NCBI RefSeq assembly: GCF_000744815.1
Contig: NZ_JQMQ01000005.1
Span: 1,434,055-1,498,054, forward strand
DNA length: 64,000 nucleotides
Direction: 5' to 3'
Source: Phaeacidiphilus oryzae TH49
Lineage (GTDB): Bacteria > Actinomycetota > Actinomycetes > Streptomycetales > Streptomycetaceae
The notes under the pieces are model-generated. The model did no database searches. It saw only the letters and a list, made by a program, of their open reading frames with translations, and was not told the origin of the DNA. This document shows positions 40,564 to 49,048 of the stretch, one piece after another. Positions within the stretch are counted from its first letter, which is position 1; the number at the start of each line of letters is the position of its first letter. The translations under genes were made by a program, and so were the position numbers.

Positions 40564-42258
40564 CTACGCCGTCCTGTTCTGGCGGTCGCCGTTGCGCTGC
40601 TGGGGACGGCGGGCGCCCTGGGAGCGGCGGCCGGAACGCGCGCCGCCCGACTCGGCCGAGCCGCTACCGCCGCTGCCGCTGCCGTTTCCGCTGCCGCTGC
40701 CGCGCGACGAACCGCCGGACCGGCTGGTCCGGCCGGACCTGCCACCGGAGCGGGCCGACGCCGACCTGGCCTTCGGCGCGGCGGCGGGGGGCGCGGCCGG
40801 CGCCGGGATGGTCACCGGCTCACCCGAGGGCCTGCGCGCCCCCGTGATCCGGACCAGCTCCGGGTCGCCCGGGCGCACCCGGTCGTTCCCGGGCCTGATC
40901 CCCGCGTCCGCCATCATCTGCGCCATCTCGCGCCGCTGGTGGGAGAGGACGAGGGTGACCACCCGGCCCGAGGCGCCCGCCCGCGCGGTACGGCCGCCGC
41001 GGTGGAGGTAGTCCTTGTGGTCCGCCGGCGGGTCGATGTTGACCACCAGGTCGAGGTCGTCGATGTGGATGCCGCGGGCCGCGACGTTGGTCGCGATCAG
41101 CGCCGTGACCTGGCCCTGGCGGAACTGCTCCAGGATCCGGTTGCGCTGCGGCTGCGACTTCCCGCCGTGCAGCGCCTGCGCGCGCACGCCGTTGGCCAGC
41201 AGGTCCTTGGCGAGGCGGTCGGTGGACCGCTTGGTGTCCGCGAACATGATCACGCGGCCGTCGCGGGCCGCGATCTCCCGGGTGACCTCGCGCTTGTCCT
41301 GGTCGTTCACGTAGAAGACGAAGTGCTCCATGGTGCTGACCGCGCCGGCGCTCGGGTCCACGGAGTGGGTGACCGGGTCGGTGAGGAAGCGGCGGACCAG
41401 CCGGTCCACGTTCCGGTCCAGGGTGGCGGAGAAGAGCATCCGCTGCCCGTCCGGGCGGACCTGCTCCAGCAGCGCCGTGACCTGGGGCAGGAAGCCCATG
41501 TCGGCCATCTGGTCGGCCTCGTCGAGCACCGTGACGGCCACCCGGTCGAGCCGGGCGTCGCCGCGGTCGATCAGGTCGCGCAGCCGGCCCGGGGTGGCGA
41601 TCAGCACCTCGACGCCGCGCTTCAGCTCGGACGCCTGGCGGCCGATCGACAGACCGCCGACCACGGTGGCGATCCGCAGGTTGACCGCCCCGGCGTAGGG
41701 GCTGAGGGCGTCGGTGACCTGCTGGGCGAGCTCGCGGGTGGGGACCAGGACGAGCGCCAGCGGCGACTTGCTCTCGGCCCGCCGGCCGGCCGTGCGGGCC
41801 AGCAGAGCGAGGCCGAAGGCGAGGGTCTTGCCGGAGCCGGTCCGGCCGCGGCCCAGGACGTCCCGCCCGGCCAGCGCGTTGGGCAGCGCGGCGGCCTGGA
41901 TCGGGAACGGCTCGGTCACGCCCTGCTGGGTGAGGACGTTCTGCATCCCCCGCGGCAGGTCGAGCTCGGCGAAGGAGGCGACCGGGGGCAGCGCCGGGGT
42001 CTGCGGCTCCGCCATCTCGAACTCGCGGTGGCCGGCGGCAGCGGTCTGGGGCTTGCGGCGGCCGGAGCCGCCCGAGCCGCTGGAACTGCCGGGGCTGCCG
42101 GAGCGCTTGGCCGGACCCGGCCCGCGGCGGTTGGGCACGCCGGAGGACTGGCCGGGCTGGCCGCCGCGCTTGGCCCCTGTCCGCTCTGCGGCTGACAGCG
42201 GCCGACCGAATCGGGTAGCCGGACGCTCGCGTTGCGAGCGGTTGGTGCGGTGGTTCAC
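40564..42258 (-). CDS. DEAD-box RNA helicase
   Basis: 564 aa. Motifs in order: PFPIQ (Q motif), GRGRTGSGKT (I), PTRELAQQ (Ia), TPGR (Ib), VLDEADQM (II), FSAT (III), ARGIH (V) and HRGGRTARAG (VI). The Arg/Ser/Gly-rich N- (about 90 residues) and C-terminal (about 75 residues) extensions are typical RNA-binding tails. The GTG at 42258 has GGAAGG eight bases upstream; the frame is open further up but crosses the tRNA terminator. It lies just downstream of tRNA-fMet on the same strand. It is a paralogue of the helicase at 58028. Confidence 0.92.
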   Translation of the reverse strand: MNHRTNRSQRERPATRFGRPLSAAERTGAKRGGQPGQSSGVPNRRGPGPAKRSGSPGSSSGSGGSGRRKPQTAAAGHREFEMAEPQTPALPPVASFAELDLPRGMQNVLTQQGVTEPFPIQAAALPNALAGRDVLGRGRTGSGKTLAFGLALLARTAGRRAESKSPLALVLVPTRELAQQVTDALSPYAGAVNLRIATVVGGLSIGRQASELKRGVEVLIATPGRLRDLIDRGDARLDRVAVTVLDEADQMADMGFLPQVTALLEQVRPDGQRMLFSATLDRNVDRLVRRFLTDPVTHSVDPSAGAVSTMEHFVFYVNDQDKREVTREIAARDGRVIMFADTKRSTDRLAKDLLANGVRAQALHGGKSQPQRNRILEQFRQGQVTALIATNVAARGIHIDDLDLVVNIDPPADHKDYLHRGGRTARAGASGRVVTLVLSHQRREMAQMMADAGIRPGNDRVRPGDPELVRITGARRPSGEPVTIPAPAAPPAAAPKARSASARSGGRSGRTSRSGGSSRGSGSGNGSGSGGSGSAESGGARSGRRSQGARRPQQRNGDRQNRTA

Positions 42259-42288
42259 GGAGGACCTTCCACGGGACGCCGAAAAGCC

Positions 42289-42320
42289 CTGTGGGCCCGG
42301 CCGTACGGCCGGGCCCACAG
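42289..42320 (-). terminator. Perfect 32-bp palindrome, terminator of tRNA-fMet
   Basis: CTGTGGGCCCGGCC (42289-42302) and its exact complement (42307-42320) flank GTAC, giving a fully symmetric 32-bp palindrome. On the minus strand it begins nine bases past the tRNA 3' end and is followed by AGGGCTTTTC, an intrinsic terminator layout. It also separates the tRNA from the helicase start. Confidence 0.85.
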
Positions 42321-42328
42321 AGTCGAAG

Positions 42329-42402
42329 TAGCGGGGACAGGATTTGAACCTGCGACCTCTGGGTTATGAGCCCAGCGAGCTACCGAGCTGCTCCACCCCG
42401 CG
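42329..42402 (-). tRNA. Initiator tRNA-fMet (anticodon CAT)
   Basis: The 74-base gene folds into a full cloverleaf. The acceptor arms are CGCGGGG and CCCCGCT, and the anticodon loop is CTCATAA. The T arm contains GTTCAAAT. Two marks identify the initiator: three consecutive G-C pairs in the anticodon stem (CTGGG/CCCAG) and a non-Watson-Crick C1-T72 end. The 3' CCA is not encoded. It is followed by a strong palindromic terminator. Confidence 0.93.
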
Positions 42403-42573
42403 TCGGCTTCACCACCGTAACAGACGTTCGCCCGTTTCACGGAACTCGCGGGATTCGGGAAGCAGCCGCAACCCGAAAACCCGTTGCCCGGGGTCCGGCC
42501 GGCTGCTGTACTGCCGGACGAGCCCCTGAGCGGGCCCACCGGCACCGGCCCAGCAGCCGGGACCAGGAGAGAC

Positions 42574-42638
42574 GAGGAGAGCGGAATGCGGCGCACGGTC
42601 ATGTCCCCCCGCCCCGTAACGGCCTCTCTCCTCAAGGA
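42574..42638 (+). promoter_or_regulatory. Leader hairpin pairing the upstream-frame SD with sequence next to the Otr(A)-like SD
   Basis: GAGGAGAG (42574-42581), the Shine-Dalgarno of a short upstream frame, is exactly complementary to CTCTCCTC (42626-42633). That second arm directly abuts AAGGA (42634-42638), the Shine-Dalgarno of the Otr(A)-like gene. A fold of this kind would link translation of the two frames. This is read from complementarity only. Confidence 0.5.
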
Positions 42639-42702
42639 CATGACTCTTGGCAGCAAGGGCAACGCTCAATCTCGGCATCCTCGCGCACGTAGACGCCGGT
42701 AA
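42586..42702 (+). CDS. Short upstream frame overlapping the Otr(A)-like start
   Basis: 38 codons starting at ATG 42586 with GAGGAGAG four bases upstream. The product would begin MRRTVMSPRPVTASLLKDM and end in an Arg-rich tail. It runs past the TTG start of the next gene in another frame and stops 56 bases inside it. Leader peptides are known for several ribosome-targeting resistance genes, where they control expression; whether this one is translated is unknown. Confidence 0.35.
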   Translation: MRRTVMSPRPVTASLLKDMTLGSKGNAQSRHPRARRRR

Positions 42703-44689
42703 GACCAGCCTGACCGAACGGCTGCTGCACACGGCCGGGGTCATCGACGCGGTCGGCAGCGTCGACCACGGCGACACCCAGACCGACACCCTGGCGCTGG
42801 AGCGGCAGCGCGGGATCACCATCAGGTCCGCCGTGGTCTCGTTCCCCGTCGACGGCGTCCACGTCAACCTGATCGACACCCCGGGCCACCCCGACTTCAT
42901 CGCCGAGGTGGAACGGGCGCTCGCCGTCCTCGACGGCGCCGTGCTGGTGGTCTCGGCGGTCGAGGGCGTGCAGGCGCAGACCCGGGTGCTGATGCGCACG
43001 CTGCGCCGGCTGGGCATCCCCACCCTGCTCTTCGTCAACAAGATCGACCGCCTCGGCGCGGACCCGGCGCGGGTGCTCGCCGCGATCACCGAGCGGCTGT
43101 CGCCGGCGGCGGCCGAGCTGGGGTCGGTCGACGCGGCGGGCACCCGCGACGCCCGCTTCCGCCCGTACGCCGACGCCGGAGCCGCCGGCGCCGCCGACCA
43201 CCGCCGACGGCTCGTGGAACTGCTCGCCGAGGACGACGACGGGCTGCTCGCCGCCTATGTCGAGGACCGCGCCGTGCCCTACCGGCGGCTGCGCCGGGCG
43301 CTGGCCGAGCAGACCTGCCGGGCCCGGGTCCACCCGGTGCTCTTCGGCTCCGCCATGACCGGCGCCGGAGTGCCCGAACTGGCCGCCGCCGTCCGGGAGT
43401 TCCTGCCGGCCACCGAGGCCGGTGCAGAGACGGACGCCGGCGCAGAGACAGACGCCGGGAAGGACGGTCCGTTGTCCGCGACCGTCTTCAAGATCGAGCG
43501 CGGACCCGGCGGCGAGAAGCTCGTCTACGTCCGGATCCGGTCCGGCACCCTCCGCCTCCGCGACCGGGTGCGCTGGGCCGGCAGCGCCGAGGGCCAGCGG
43601 GTCACCGCGATCAACGTGTTCGACGGCGGACCGGCGCGCCCGGGCGACGCGGTCTCCGCCGGCCAGATCGCCAAGCTCTCCGGGCTCTCCGCCGCCCGCG
43701 TCGGCGACGAACTGGGCACGGGTGCGGGCACGGAGGCGGGCCCGGGCGGCCGCCGCCACTTCGCACCGCCGACCCTTGAGACGGTCGTGGTCCCCCGCGT
43801 CCCGGCGGAGCGCGGCGCCCTCCACCTCGCCCTCGCCCAACTCGCCGAGCAGGACCCGCTGATCGGCCTCCGGCAGGACGACCTCCGGCAGGAGATCTCG
43901 GTCTCGCTCTACGGCGAGGTGCAGAAGGAGGTCGTCCAGGCCACTCTGGCCGAGGAGTTCGGCCTGGCCGTGTCGTTCCGCGAGACCACGACGATCTGCG
44001 TCGAGCGGCCGGTCGGCACCGGCCGGGCCGCCGAGTACATGGACCAGGGCGGCAACCCGTTCCGGGCCACGGTCGGCCTGCGGGTCGAGCCGGGGCACGC
44101 CGGCTCCGGCGTGCGGTTCCGGCTGGGGGTGGAACTCGGCTCGATGCCGCACGCCTTCTTCCGCGCGGTCGAGGAGTCCGCGCGCGCCACCTTGGGCCAG
44201 GGCCTGTACGGCTGGCAGGTGATCGACTGCACGGTGACCCTGACCCGCACCGGCTTCGTCCCGCCGCCACCGTACGGCTGGAGCAAGTGGTCGAGCTCCG
44301 CCGGGGACTTCCGGGCGCTGACGCCGCTGGTCCTGATGCGGGCCCTGGCCGAGGCGGGCACGCGGGTCCACGAGCCCGTCCACGGCTTCCGCCTGGAGGC
44401 GCCGAGCGACCTGGTACCGGCGGTGCTCCCCGCACTGTCGAAGCTGGGCGCCGTGCCCCGGAGCACCGAAACCCGCGGCCCGATCTCCGTACTGACCGGC
44501 GAGCTCCCGGCCGCCGCCGTCCACCCCCTCGAACAGCGGCTGCCGGCCCTGACCCGCGGTGAGGGCCTCCTGGAATCCGCCTTCACCCACTACCGCGCCG
44601 TCCCCGGCGCTCCCCCGCGCCGCCCGCGGACCGATCACAACCCCCTCGACCGAAGGGAGTACCTCCGCCACGCGGCCCGCCATCACTGA
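42647..44689 (+). CDS. otrA: Otr(A)-like tetracycline resistance ribosomal protection GTPase
   Basis: 680 aa, EF-G-like translational GTPase. GTPase motifs are AHVDAGKTSLTERLL (G1), RGITIRSA (G2), DTPGHPDF (G3) and NKIDR (G4). The C-terminal part has GTGRAAEYMDQGGNPFRATV and YGWQVIDCTVTLTRTG, conserved in Tet(M)/Otr(A) proteins and contacting the ribosome in that family. It closely resembles S. rimosus Otr(A). The TTG start at 42647 has AAGGA eight bases upstream. A tandem AGAETDAGAETDAG repeat lies after the GTPase domain. It may protect ribosomes from tetracyclines or play a housekeeping role; resistance cannot be assumed. Confidence 0.88.
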   Translation: MAARATLNLGILAHVDAGKTSLTERLLHTAGVIDAVGSVDHGDTQTDTLALERQRGITIRSAVVSFPVDGVHVNLIDTPGHPDFIAEVERALAVLDGAVLVVSAVEGVQAQTRVLMRTLRRLGIPTLLFVNKIDRLGADPARVLAAITERLSPAAAELGSVDAAGTRDARFRPYADAGAAGAADHRRRLVELLAEDDDGLLAAYVEDRAVPYRRLRRALAEQTCRARVHPVLFGSAMTGAGVPELAAAVREFLPATEAGAETDAGAETDAGKDGPLSATVFKIERGPGGEKLVYVRIRSGTLRLRDRVRWAGSAEGQRVTAINVFDGGPARPGDAVSAGQIAKLSGLSAARVGDELGTGAGTEAGPGGRRHFAPPTLETVVVPRVPAERGALHLALAQLAEQDPLIGLRQDDLRQEISVSLYGEVQKEVVQATLAEEFGLAVSFRETTTICVERPVGTGRAAEYMDQGGNPFRATVGLRVEPGHAGSGVRFRLGVELGSMPHAFFRAVEESARATLGQGLYGWQVIDCTVTLTRTGFVPPPPYGWSKWSSSAGDFRALTPLVLMRALAEAGTRVHEPVHGFRLEAPSDLVPAVLPALSKLGAVPRSTETRGPISVLTGELPAAAVHPLEQRLPALTRGEGLLESAFTHYRAVPGAPPRRPRTDHNPLDRREYLRHAARHH

Positions 44690-44727
44690 CGAGTACGTGC
44701 CAACCGCCGAGCGCTGCCGCACAGCGA

Positions 44728-44761
44728 ACGGCGGCACCGGAGTCGTGGCCGGTGCCGCCGT
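44728..44761. terminator. Bidirectional hairpin between convergent genes
   Basis: ACGGCGGCACCGG (44728-44740) pairs perfectly with CCGGTGCCGCCGT (44749-44761) across an 8-base loop, between the Otr(A)-like gene and the convergent secreted-protein gene. There is no clear T tract on either side. Confidence 0.7.
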
Positions 44762-44788
44762 CGGTGTTGCGGGAGTGCTGGGGTCAGC

Positions 44789-45118
44789 TCAGAGACCCAG
44801 GCCCAGGTTCAGCAGGCCGATCTGGTTGATCCCGCCCTCGTCCTCGTGGCCCCAGCCGTAGTTGGTGTGGCCGTAGTCGGAGTGCATGCCCCAGTCGTCC
44901 GAGGCGGGGGCGGGGGCGTAGTCGTCGGCGTCGACGGTGTGCGACCAGTTCGCACGGTGGTCGACGTCGGTCACGGTGTGGGTGTGGGAGTGCACCGTCG
45001 TGCTCCAGCTGCCGACGGGGGCGTCCGCGAAGGCGGCGCCTGCACCGGCCATGGACATCCCGGCGACGGCCACAGCAGCGGCACCAGCGACAGCGATACG
45101 GCGGGTCACGCGATTCAT
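44789..45118 (-). CDS. Small secreted His/Asp-rich protein
   Basis: 109 aa. A Sec-type signal peptide is clear (RRIAVAGAAAVAVAGMSMAG, likely cleavage after AFA at residue 31). The mature 78 residues hold eight histidines and many Asp/Tyr/Trp (VHSHTHTVTDVDH, DWGMHSDYGHTNYGWGHEDE) and end in the hydrophobic GGINQIGLLNLGLGL. There are no cysteines, so it is not a chaplin. Possible roles are metal binding or surface assembly; I do not recognise a family. ATG at 45118 has GAGGAG. A palindrome lies 25 bases upstream of the start. Confidence 0.8.
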   Translation of the reverse strand: MNRVTRRIAVAGAAAVAVAGMSMAGAGAAFADAPVGSWSTTVHSHTHTVTDVDHRANWSHTVDADDYAPAPASDDWGMHSDYGHTNYGWGHEDEGGINQIGLLNLGLGL

Positions 45119-45142
45119 CGGGTCTCCTCGTTGAGTTGATGA

Positions 45143-45159
45143 GCGGACGTTATGTCCGC
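45143..45159. promoter_or_regulatory. Inverted repeat upstream of the secreted-protein gene
   Basis: GCGGAC-GTTAT-GTCCGC is a perfect inverted repeat with 6-bp arms, 25 bases before the start. It could be an operator or a 5' leader hairpin. Confidence 0.45.
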
Positions 45160-45370
45160 CATAGAGAAGCCAACTGATCACCCAGCGCTACCGCACCTCG
45201 GGAGGACCGTTCGTGCGACCCCCGCCGGAAATCGGTGCCGGAGCGCGAACTCCGGCTCGGGGCGGGACGGTCGGGGAACGCGCGCGGTCCAGGTCTGGGG
45301 GGCGGCGGATCGCGGTACCCGGCGGGGACGGCGCCCCGGGCATCCCGGGTGTCCCGGGCCTCCCGGGGAG

Positions 45371-45571
45371 TCAGCTGTAGACGAGGCCCTCGCGCGGGAT
45401 CGCGCGGCCCGCGTCCAGGCAGGCCCGGGCCGTGTCCGCGCCGGCGTAGTCGTCCTCGCGCCAGCCGAAGAGGCAGCCCTGCCGGTCGCGGAGGGGGCCG
45501 TCCAGGTCCTCCAGTCGCCACAGCCGGCTGACCGGATCCCAGCGGATCATGTAGGGACTCATCATGGGCAT
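45371..45571 (-). CDS. Small conserved-looking hypothetical protein
   Basis: 66 aa. The compact sequence (SPYMIRWDPVSRLWRLEDLD, FGWREDDYAGADTARACLDA) is rich in Trp, Asp and Arg and has a normal amino-acid mix, unlike shadow frames in this GC-rich DNA. Several in-frame ATGs exist (45571, 45565, 45562, 45550). A GGGAGGG lies 12 bases before 45571, rather far. No family is known to me; no membrane segment is present. Confidence 0.5.
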   Translation of the reverse strand: MPMMSPYMIRWDPVSRLWRLEDLDGPLRDRQGCLFGWREDDYAGADTARACLDAGRAIPREGLVYS

Positions 45572-46044
45572 CGGACCGGCCACCCTCCCACCTCGTCGAT
45601 CTCCTCGGCCGGGGCACCCGTCACCGCTGCCGTCGGCCGCCGGACCCTGTGAGAGGTCTTCGGCGCTCAGGCCCCATGCGGATGCAGGCGCCGAACCGGA
45701 ATCACGCATACGGCTGTCGCACTGCTGCTCCGGCTGCTTTGCTTTAGGGCGTCGCAGCTTCAGTGCGTCGCAGCTGCACGGCGTCGCAGCCTCAGGGCGT
45801 CGCAGCTTCAGGGCGTCCGCCGCGCTTCGGAGGAGGCCGGTATGGATCGCCGAGCCCGGCCCGCTGCCCCGTCCCGGCCCCGGCCCCGGTCCCGGCCCCG
45901 GTCGCTGAGCCGGCGGCGCGGACGCCCGCGACGTCGCTCCCTTCGCGGGCCGCGCCCCGCGGCGACGAGATCGCTCTCTCCTGACGGCGGCCCGGCGCGC
46001 GGCCCCGCACCGTCCGTCCGTCCGTACGGAAGCGAAGGAGGAGG
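45572..46044. other. 473-bp intergenic region with tandem repeats
   Basis: No convincing gene. It contains the four-copy 16-bp repeat at 45749-45812, a GC-rich run of GGCCCCGGTCCC-like units around 45870-45905 and (CCGT) repeats near 46013-46028. GAAGGAGGAGG at its right end is the Shine-Dalgarno of the reductase gene. Confidence 0.6.
45749..45812. repeat. Four tandem copies of a 16-bp repeat
   Basis: Units at 45749-45764, 45765-45780, 45781-45796 and 45797-45812 follow GCGTCGCAGCTTCAGG with up to three differences. They are wholly intergenic. Confidence 0.9.
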
Positions 46045-47519
46045 ATGCCCGTGACCGTCGATCCCGAGCCCGTGCCCTCACCCCGGCGGGTCGCCGTCGT
46101 CGGCGCCGGCCCCGCCGGGCTCTACGCCGCCGAGGAGCTGGTCCGCCAGGACCGCACCGAGGTCCGCGTCGACCTGTTCGACCGGCTGCCCACCCCTTAC
46201 GGCCTGGTGCGCTACGGCGTGGCGCCGGACCACCAGAAGATCAAGAGCATCATCCGCCAGCTGCGCCGGATCCTCGACCACCCGGCGATCCGCTTCCTCG
46301 GCGGCGTCGAGTTCGGCACCGACGTCACCCGCCGGGACCTCCTCGCCCACTACGACGCGGTCCTCTACGCGGCCGGCGCCTCGGTCGGCCGGCGCCTCGG
46401 CGTCCCCGGCGAGGAGCTGCCCGGCTGCTGCTCCGCCACCGACTTCGTCGCCTGGTACAGCGGGCATCCCGATGTCACCCGGCCGCCGCTCGCCCTGGAC
46501 GCGGAGCGGGTGGCGGTCGTCGGGGCCGGCAATGTGGCCCTCGACGTGGCCCGCGTCCTCACCCGCTCGCCCGCCGAACTCGAACGCACGGACATGCCGG
46601 AACCCGTCCTCGCGGCGCTGCGCGGCAGCGCGGTACGGGAGGTGGTGCTGCTCGCGCGGCGCGGCCCCGAGCACGCCCGATTCACCGCCAAGGAGCTGCG
46701 CGAACTCGGCGCCCTGGACGGGGTGGAGGTGGCTGTGGACCCGGCCGTGCTGCCGGCGTCGGACGCGGGTGCCGCCGTCGGGGTAGGCGGTCGCGGCCTC
46801 GATCTCGTCCGGGCCGTCCAGGCCAACCTCCGGGTCCTCGGCGAGTTCGCCGCGCGGGGGAAGCGCGGCGCCCCCGCCCCGCGCAGGATCGAGCTGCGCT
46901 TCCTGGCCCGCCGCACCGCGTGCTGGGGCAGCGGCGGGTCACCGGTCTGGAGATCGAGCGCACCGAGCGCACTCCGGACGGCGGGGCGGCCGGCACCGGC
47001 GCATACGAGACCCTGCGGGTCGGCGCGGTGCTGCACGCCGTCGGCTACCGCAGCACGCCGCTGGACAGCCTTCCCTTCGACGCCGAGCGCGGGGTGGTGG
47101 CCAACGACAAGGGCCGGGTCCAGGAGGCGGACGGCACCGTCTGCCCCGGCGAGTACGTCAGCGGCTGGCTCGGCCGCGGGCCCACCGGCGTGATCGGCTC
47201 CAACCGGCACCACTCGGCGGACGTGGTCGCGCTCCTGCTGGCGGACCTGGAGACGCTGCCGGTCCGCCGGTCCGCGGATCTGGCGGAGATCCTGGCCCGG
47301 CGCGGGCGGCCGGCGACCGACCTGGCCGGCTGGGACCGGATCGACGCCGCCGAGCGGCGGTTGGGCGCGGAACACGGCCGGGAACGCACCAAGATCACCT
47401 CCTGGCCCGCGCTCCTCCGGCTCGCCCGGGGCGGGGACGCGCCGGCCGGCCCGCCGGTTCCGGGCGCCGACGACGTCGGCACCGACAGCGGCGCCCACGC
47501 GGAGCCCGCTTCCCCCTGA
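46045..47519 (+). pseudogene. fprA: FprA-type ferredoxin-NADP+ reductase gene broken by a frameshift
   Basis: The first frame (46045 to about 46908) encodes the FAD and NADPH domains of an FprA-like reductase: RVAVVGAGPAGLYAAEELVR, PTPYGLVRYGVAPDHQKIKS and VAVVGAGNVALDVARVLTRS. The C-terminal part (RVTGLEIERTERTPDG, HAVGYRSTPLDSLPFD, GWLGRGPTGVIGSNRHHS) continues in the -1 frame to 47519. Adding one C to the CCC run at 46907-46909 restores RFLAPPHRVLGQRRVTG with the spacing expected for the family. As written the first frame ends at 47193 with an aberrant tail. It may be a real pseudogene or a sequence error. ATG 46045 has GAAGGAGGAGG. Such enzymes reduce ferredoxins that serve P450s. Confidence 0.85.
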
Positions 47520-47649
47520 CCTCCGTCATGCCACTCGCGCCGGGACCCGCAGGGTGGGCGGCCCGCGTGCCGGGCGGCGGCATCGCCTACGATCACCTCG
47601 GCCCGTCGTGGGGGTGGGCCGGGGGTGGGGACCATGGGGGTGGTCGGGG

Positions 47650-48978
47650 ATGGGAAGAGCCCGGTTGACGCGGGTGGGGACAGCGGCGAGTGCTGCGGCG
47701 CTGGTGGCGGCGCTACTGATGGCCGGCTGCGGAGTGATTCTGCCGGACGGCGCGGGCACGGCGACGCCGTCCGCGTCCTCCACCGCCGGTTCGGCGGCGG
47801 GAACCGCCCCGTCCTCGGCGGCCCGCAGCGCACTCGGCTTCCGGGCGTACCGGGACGCGGTGCAGTGGCCGGCCAAGGCGGACGCTTATGTGCCGGCGGG
47901 GCTGGGCCTGGAGGCCCTGGTGCCGGACGGCCACGGCTGCGTGCTGGGTGTCGGCGTGTACCGGACCGGCTACCAGGACCTGCCGGCGCGGTGGGTGCCC
48001 GGCTCCGGCTGCACCCGGCTGGCTCTCGATCCGCCGCCCGGCCAGGGAGGCTGGGAGCCGGGCGGTGGCGCGGTGAGCGTGGGCGGTTCCGGGCCGGTGG
48101 TGCTGCGCTGGACGGACGGCAGCCTGATCTCGGTCGCGGACCGGGTGAGCCGGACCCCGCCCAGCGGCCGGACCCAGGAGCTGGCCAGTCTGAACCTGCC
48201 GGTCCCGGACGACCCGCGCAGCGAGTCCGCGGACCGGGGCGCGGCGACCGCCGCGGTCCAGGTCGGCCGGCGACTGCTGATCGGCGGCGGCGAGCGGGTC
48301 GCGCAGGTCGAACATGCGGTGGTGTGGCTCTCCGAGGACCGCGGGGCGACCCTGCGTCGCCCGGTGCTGCCGGTCCCGGCGATACCGGGCGACACCGCCG
48401 GGATCTCCGGGATCGCCGCCCACGGCGGCGAGGTGGTCGCGATCGGCGGGATGGTCTCCAACGCCATGGACCGCGCGCCCAACGCCACCGGCCGGCTGCC
48501 GATCTGGCACTCCTCGGACGCCGGGGGGCACTGGACGGTCTCCGTGGTCCCCGGGCTGCCGGCGGGCGCCTTCCTCCGCGGGGTTCTGCGCCTCGGCGAC
48601 GGGTGGCTGGCCTACGGGTTCACCCAGCGCGCCGGAGATCCCGACCGGCCGGTGCTGCTGGTCAGCCCGGACGGCAAGTCCTGGACGCGGCTGGGCGGTT
48701 CGGCCGTCTCTGCGGTCGGGACGGGCGACGTGCTGGCGGGCACGGTCGACGCCGCCGGGCGGCCGGTGCTGGTGGGCTCGGCGATACAGCCGCGCGAGAA
48801 GCCGGACACCGACCCCGTCTACTGCGGTGCGGTCTGGACCGCCGACGCGGGCGGCAGGACCGACTGGAGCCGCGGCGACCTGGGCTGCGGCGCGGCCCCG
48901 CCGCAGACCGCGGCCACCCTTGCGGACGGCCGCGTACTGCTGGCCGGGAACAGCGATCTGTGGCTCCGCGCCCGCTGA
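47650..48978 (+). CDS. Secreted lipoprotein, possibly beta-propeller
   Basis: 442 aa. The N-terminus is a lipoprotein signal with lipobox LMAGC (Cys27), followed by a Ser/Thr/Ala-rich tether. The body has repeated short strands with SSDAGGHWTVSVV, SEDRGATLRR and SPDGKSWTRLGGS, resembling the Asp-box/BNR-type repeats (S-x-D-x-G-x-x-W) of sialidase-like beta-propellers. No catalytic family is recognised. It would be lipidated by Lgt (a copy is at 10924). The ATG at 47650 follows a G-rich run. Its function may be in cell-surface binding or signalling. Confidence 0.75.
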   Translation: MGRARLTRVGTAASAAALVAALLMAGCGVILPDGAGTATPSASSTAGSAAGTAPSSAARSALGFRAYRDAVQWPAKADAYVPAGLGLEALVPDGHGCVLGVGVYRTGYQDLPARWVPGSGCTRLALDPPPGQGGWEPGGGAVSVGGSGPVVLRWTDGSLISVADRVSRTPPSGRTQELASLNLPVPDDPRSESADRGAATAAVQVGRRLLIGGGERVAQVEHAVVWLSEDRGATLRRPVLPVPAIPGDTAGISGIAAHGGEVVAIGGMVSNAMDRAPNATGRLPIWHSSDAGGHWTVSVVPGLPAGAFLRGVLRLGDGWLAYGFTQRAGDPDRPVLLVSPDGKSWTRLGGSAVSAVGTGDVLAGTVDAAGRPVLVGSAIQPREKPDTDPVYCGAVWTADAGGRTDWSRGDLGCGAAPPQTAATLADGRVLLAGNSDLWLRAR

Positions 48979-49048
48979 CCGGCCGGCCGCCGCGGGGCGG
49001 ATCGGCGAAGCGGCCGGGGCGCCGGCCGGAAGCCGGAGGGAGAGGCCG

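Noticed and set aside
40564-42318. Helicase start upstream at 42318
   Set aside because: It would begin inside the tRNA terminator palindrome; the GTG at 42258 has GGAAGG and fits.
42484-42585. Longer form of the short frame ahead of the Otr(A)-like gene
   Set aside because: Only the ATG at 42586 has a Shine-Dalgarno; residues before it show no coding character.
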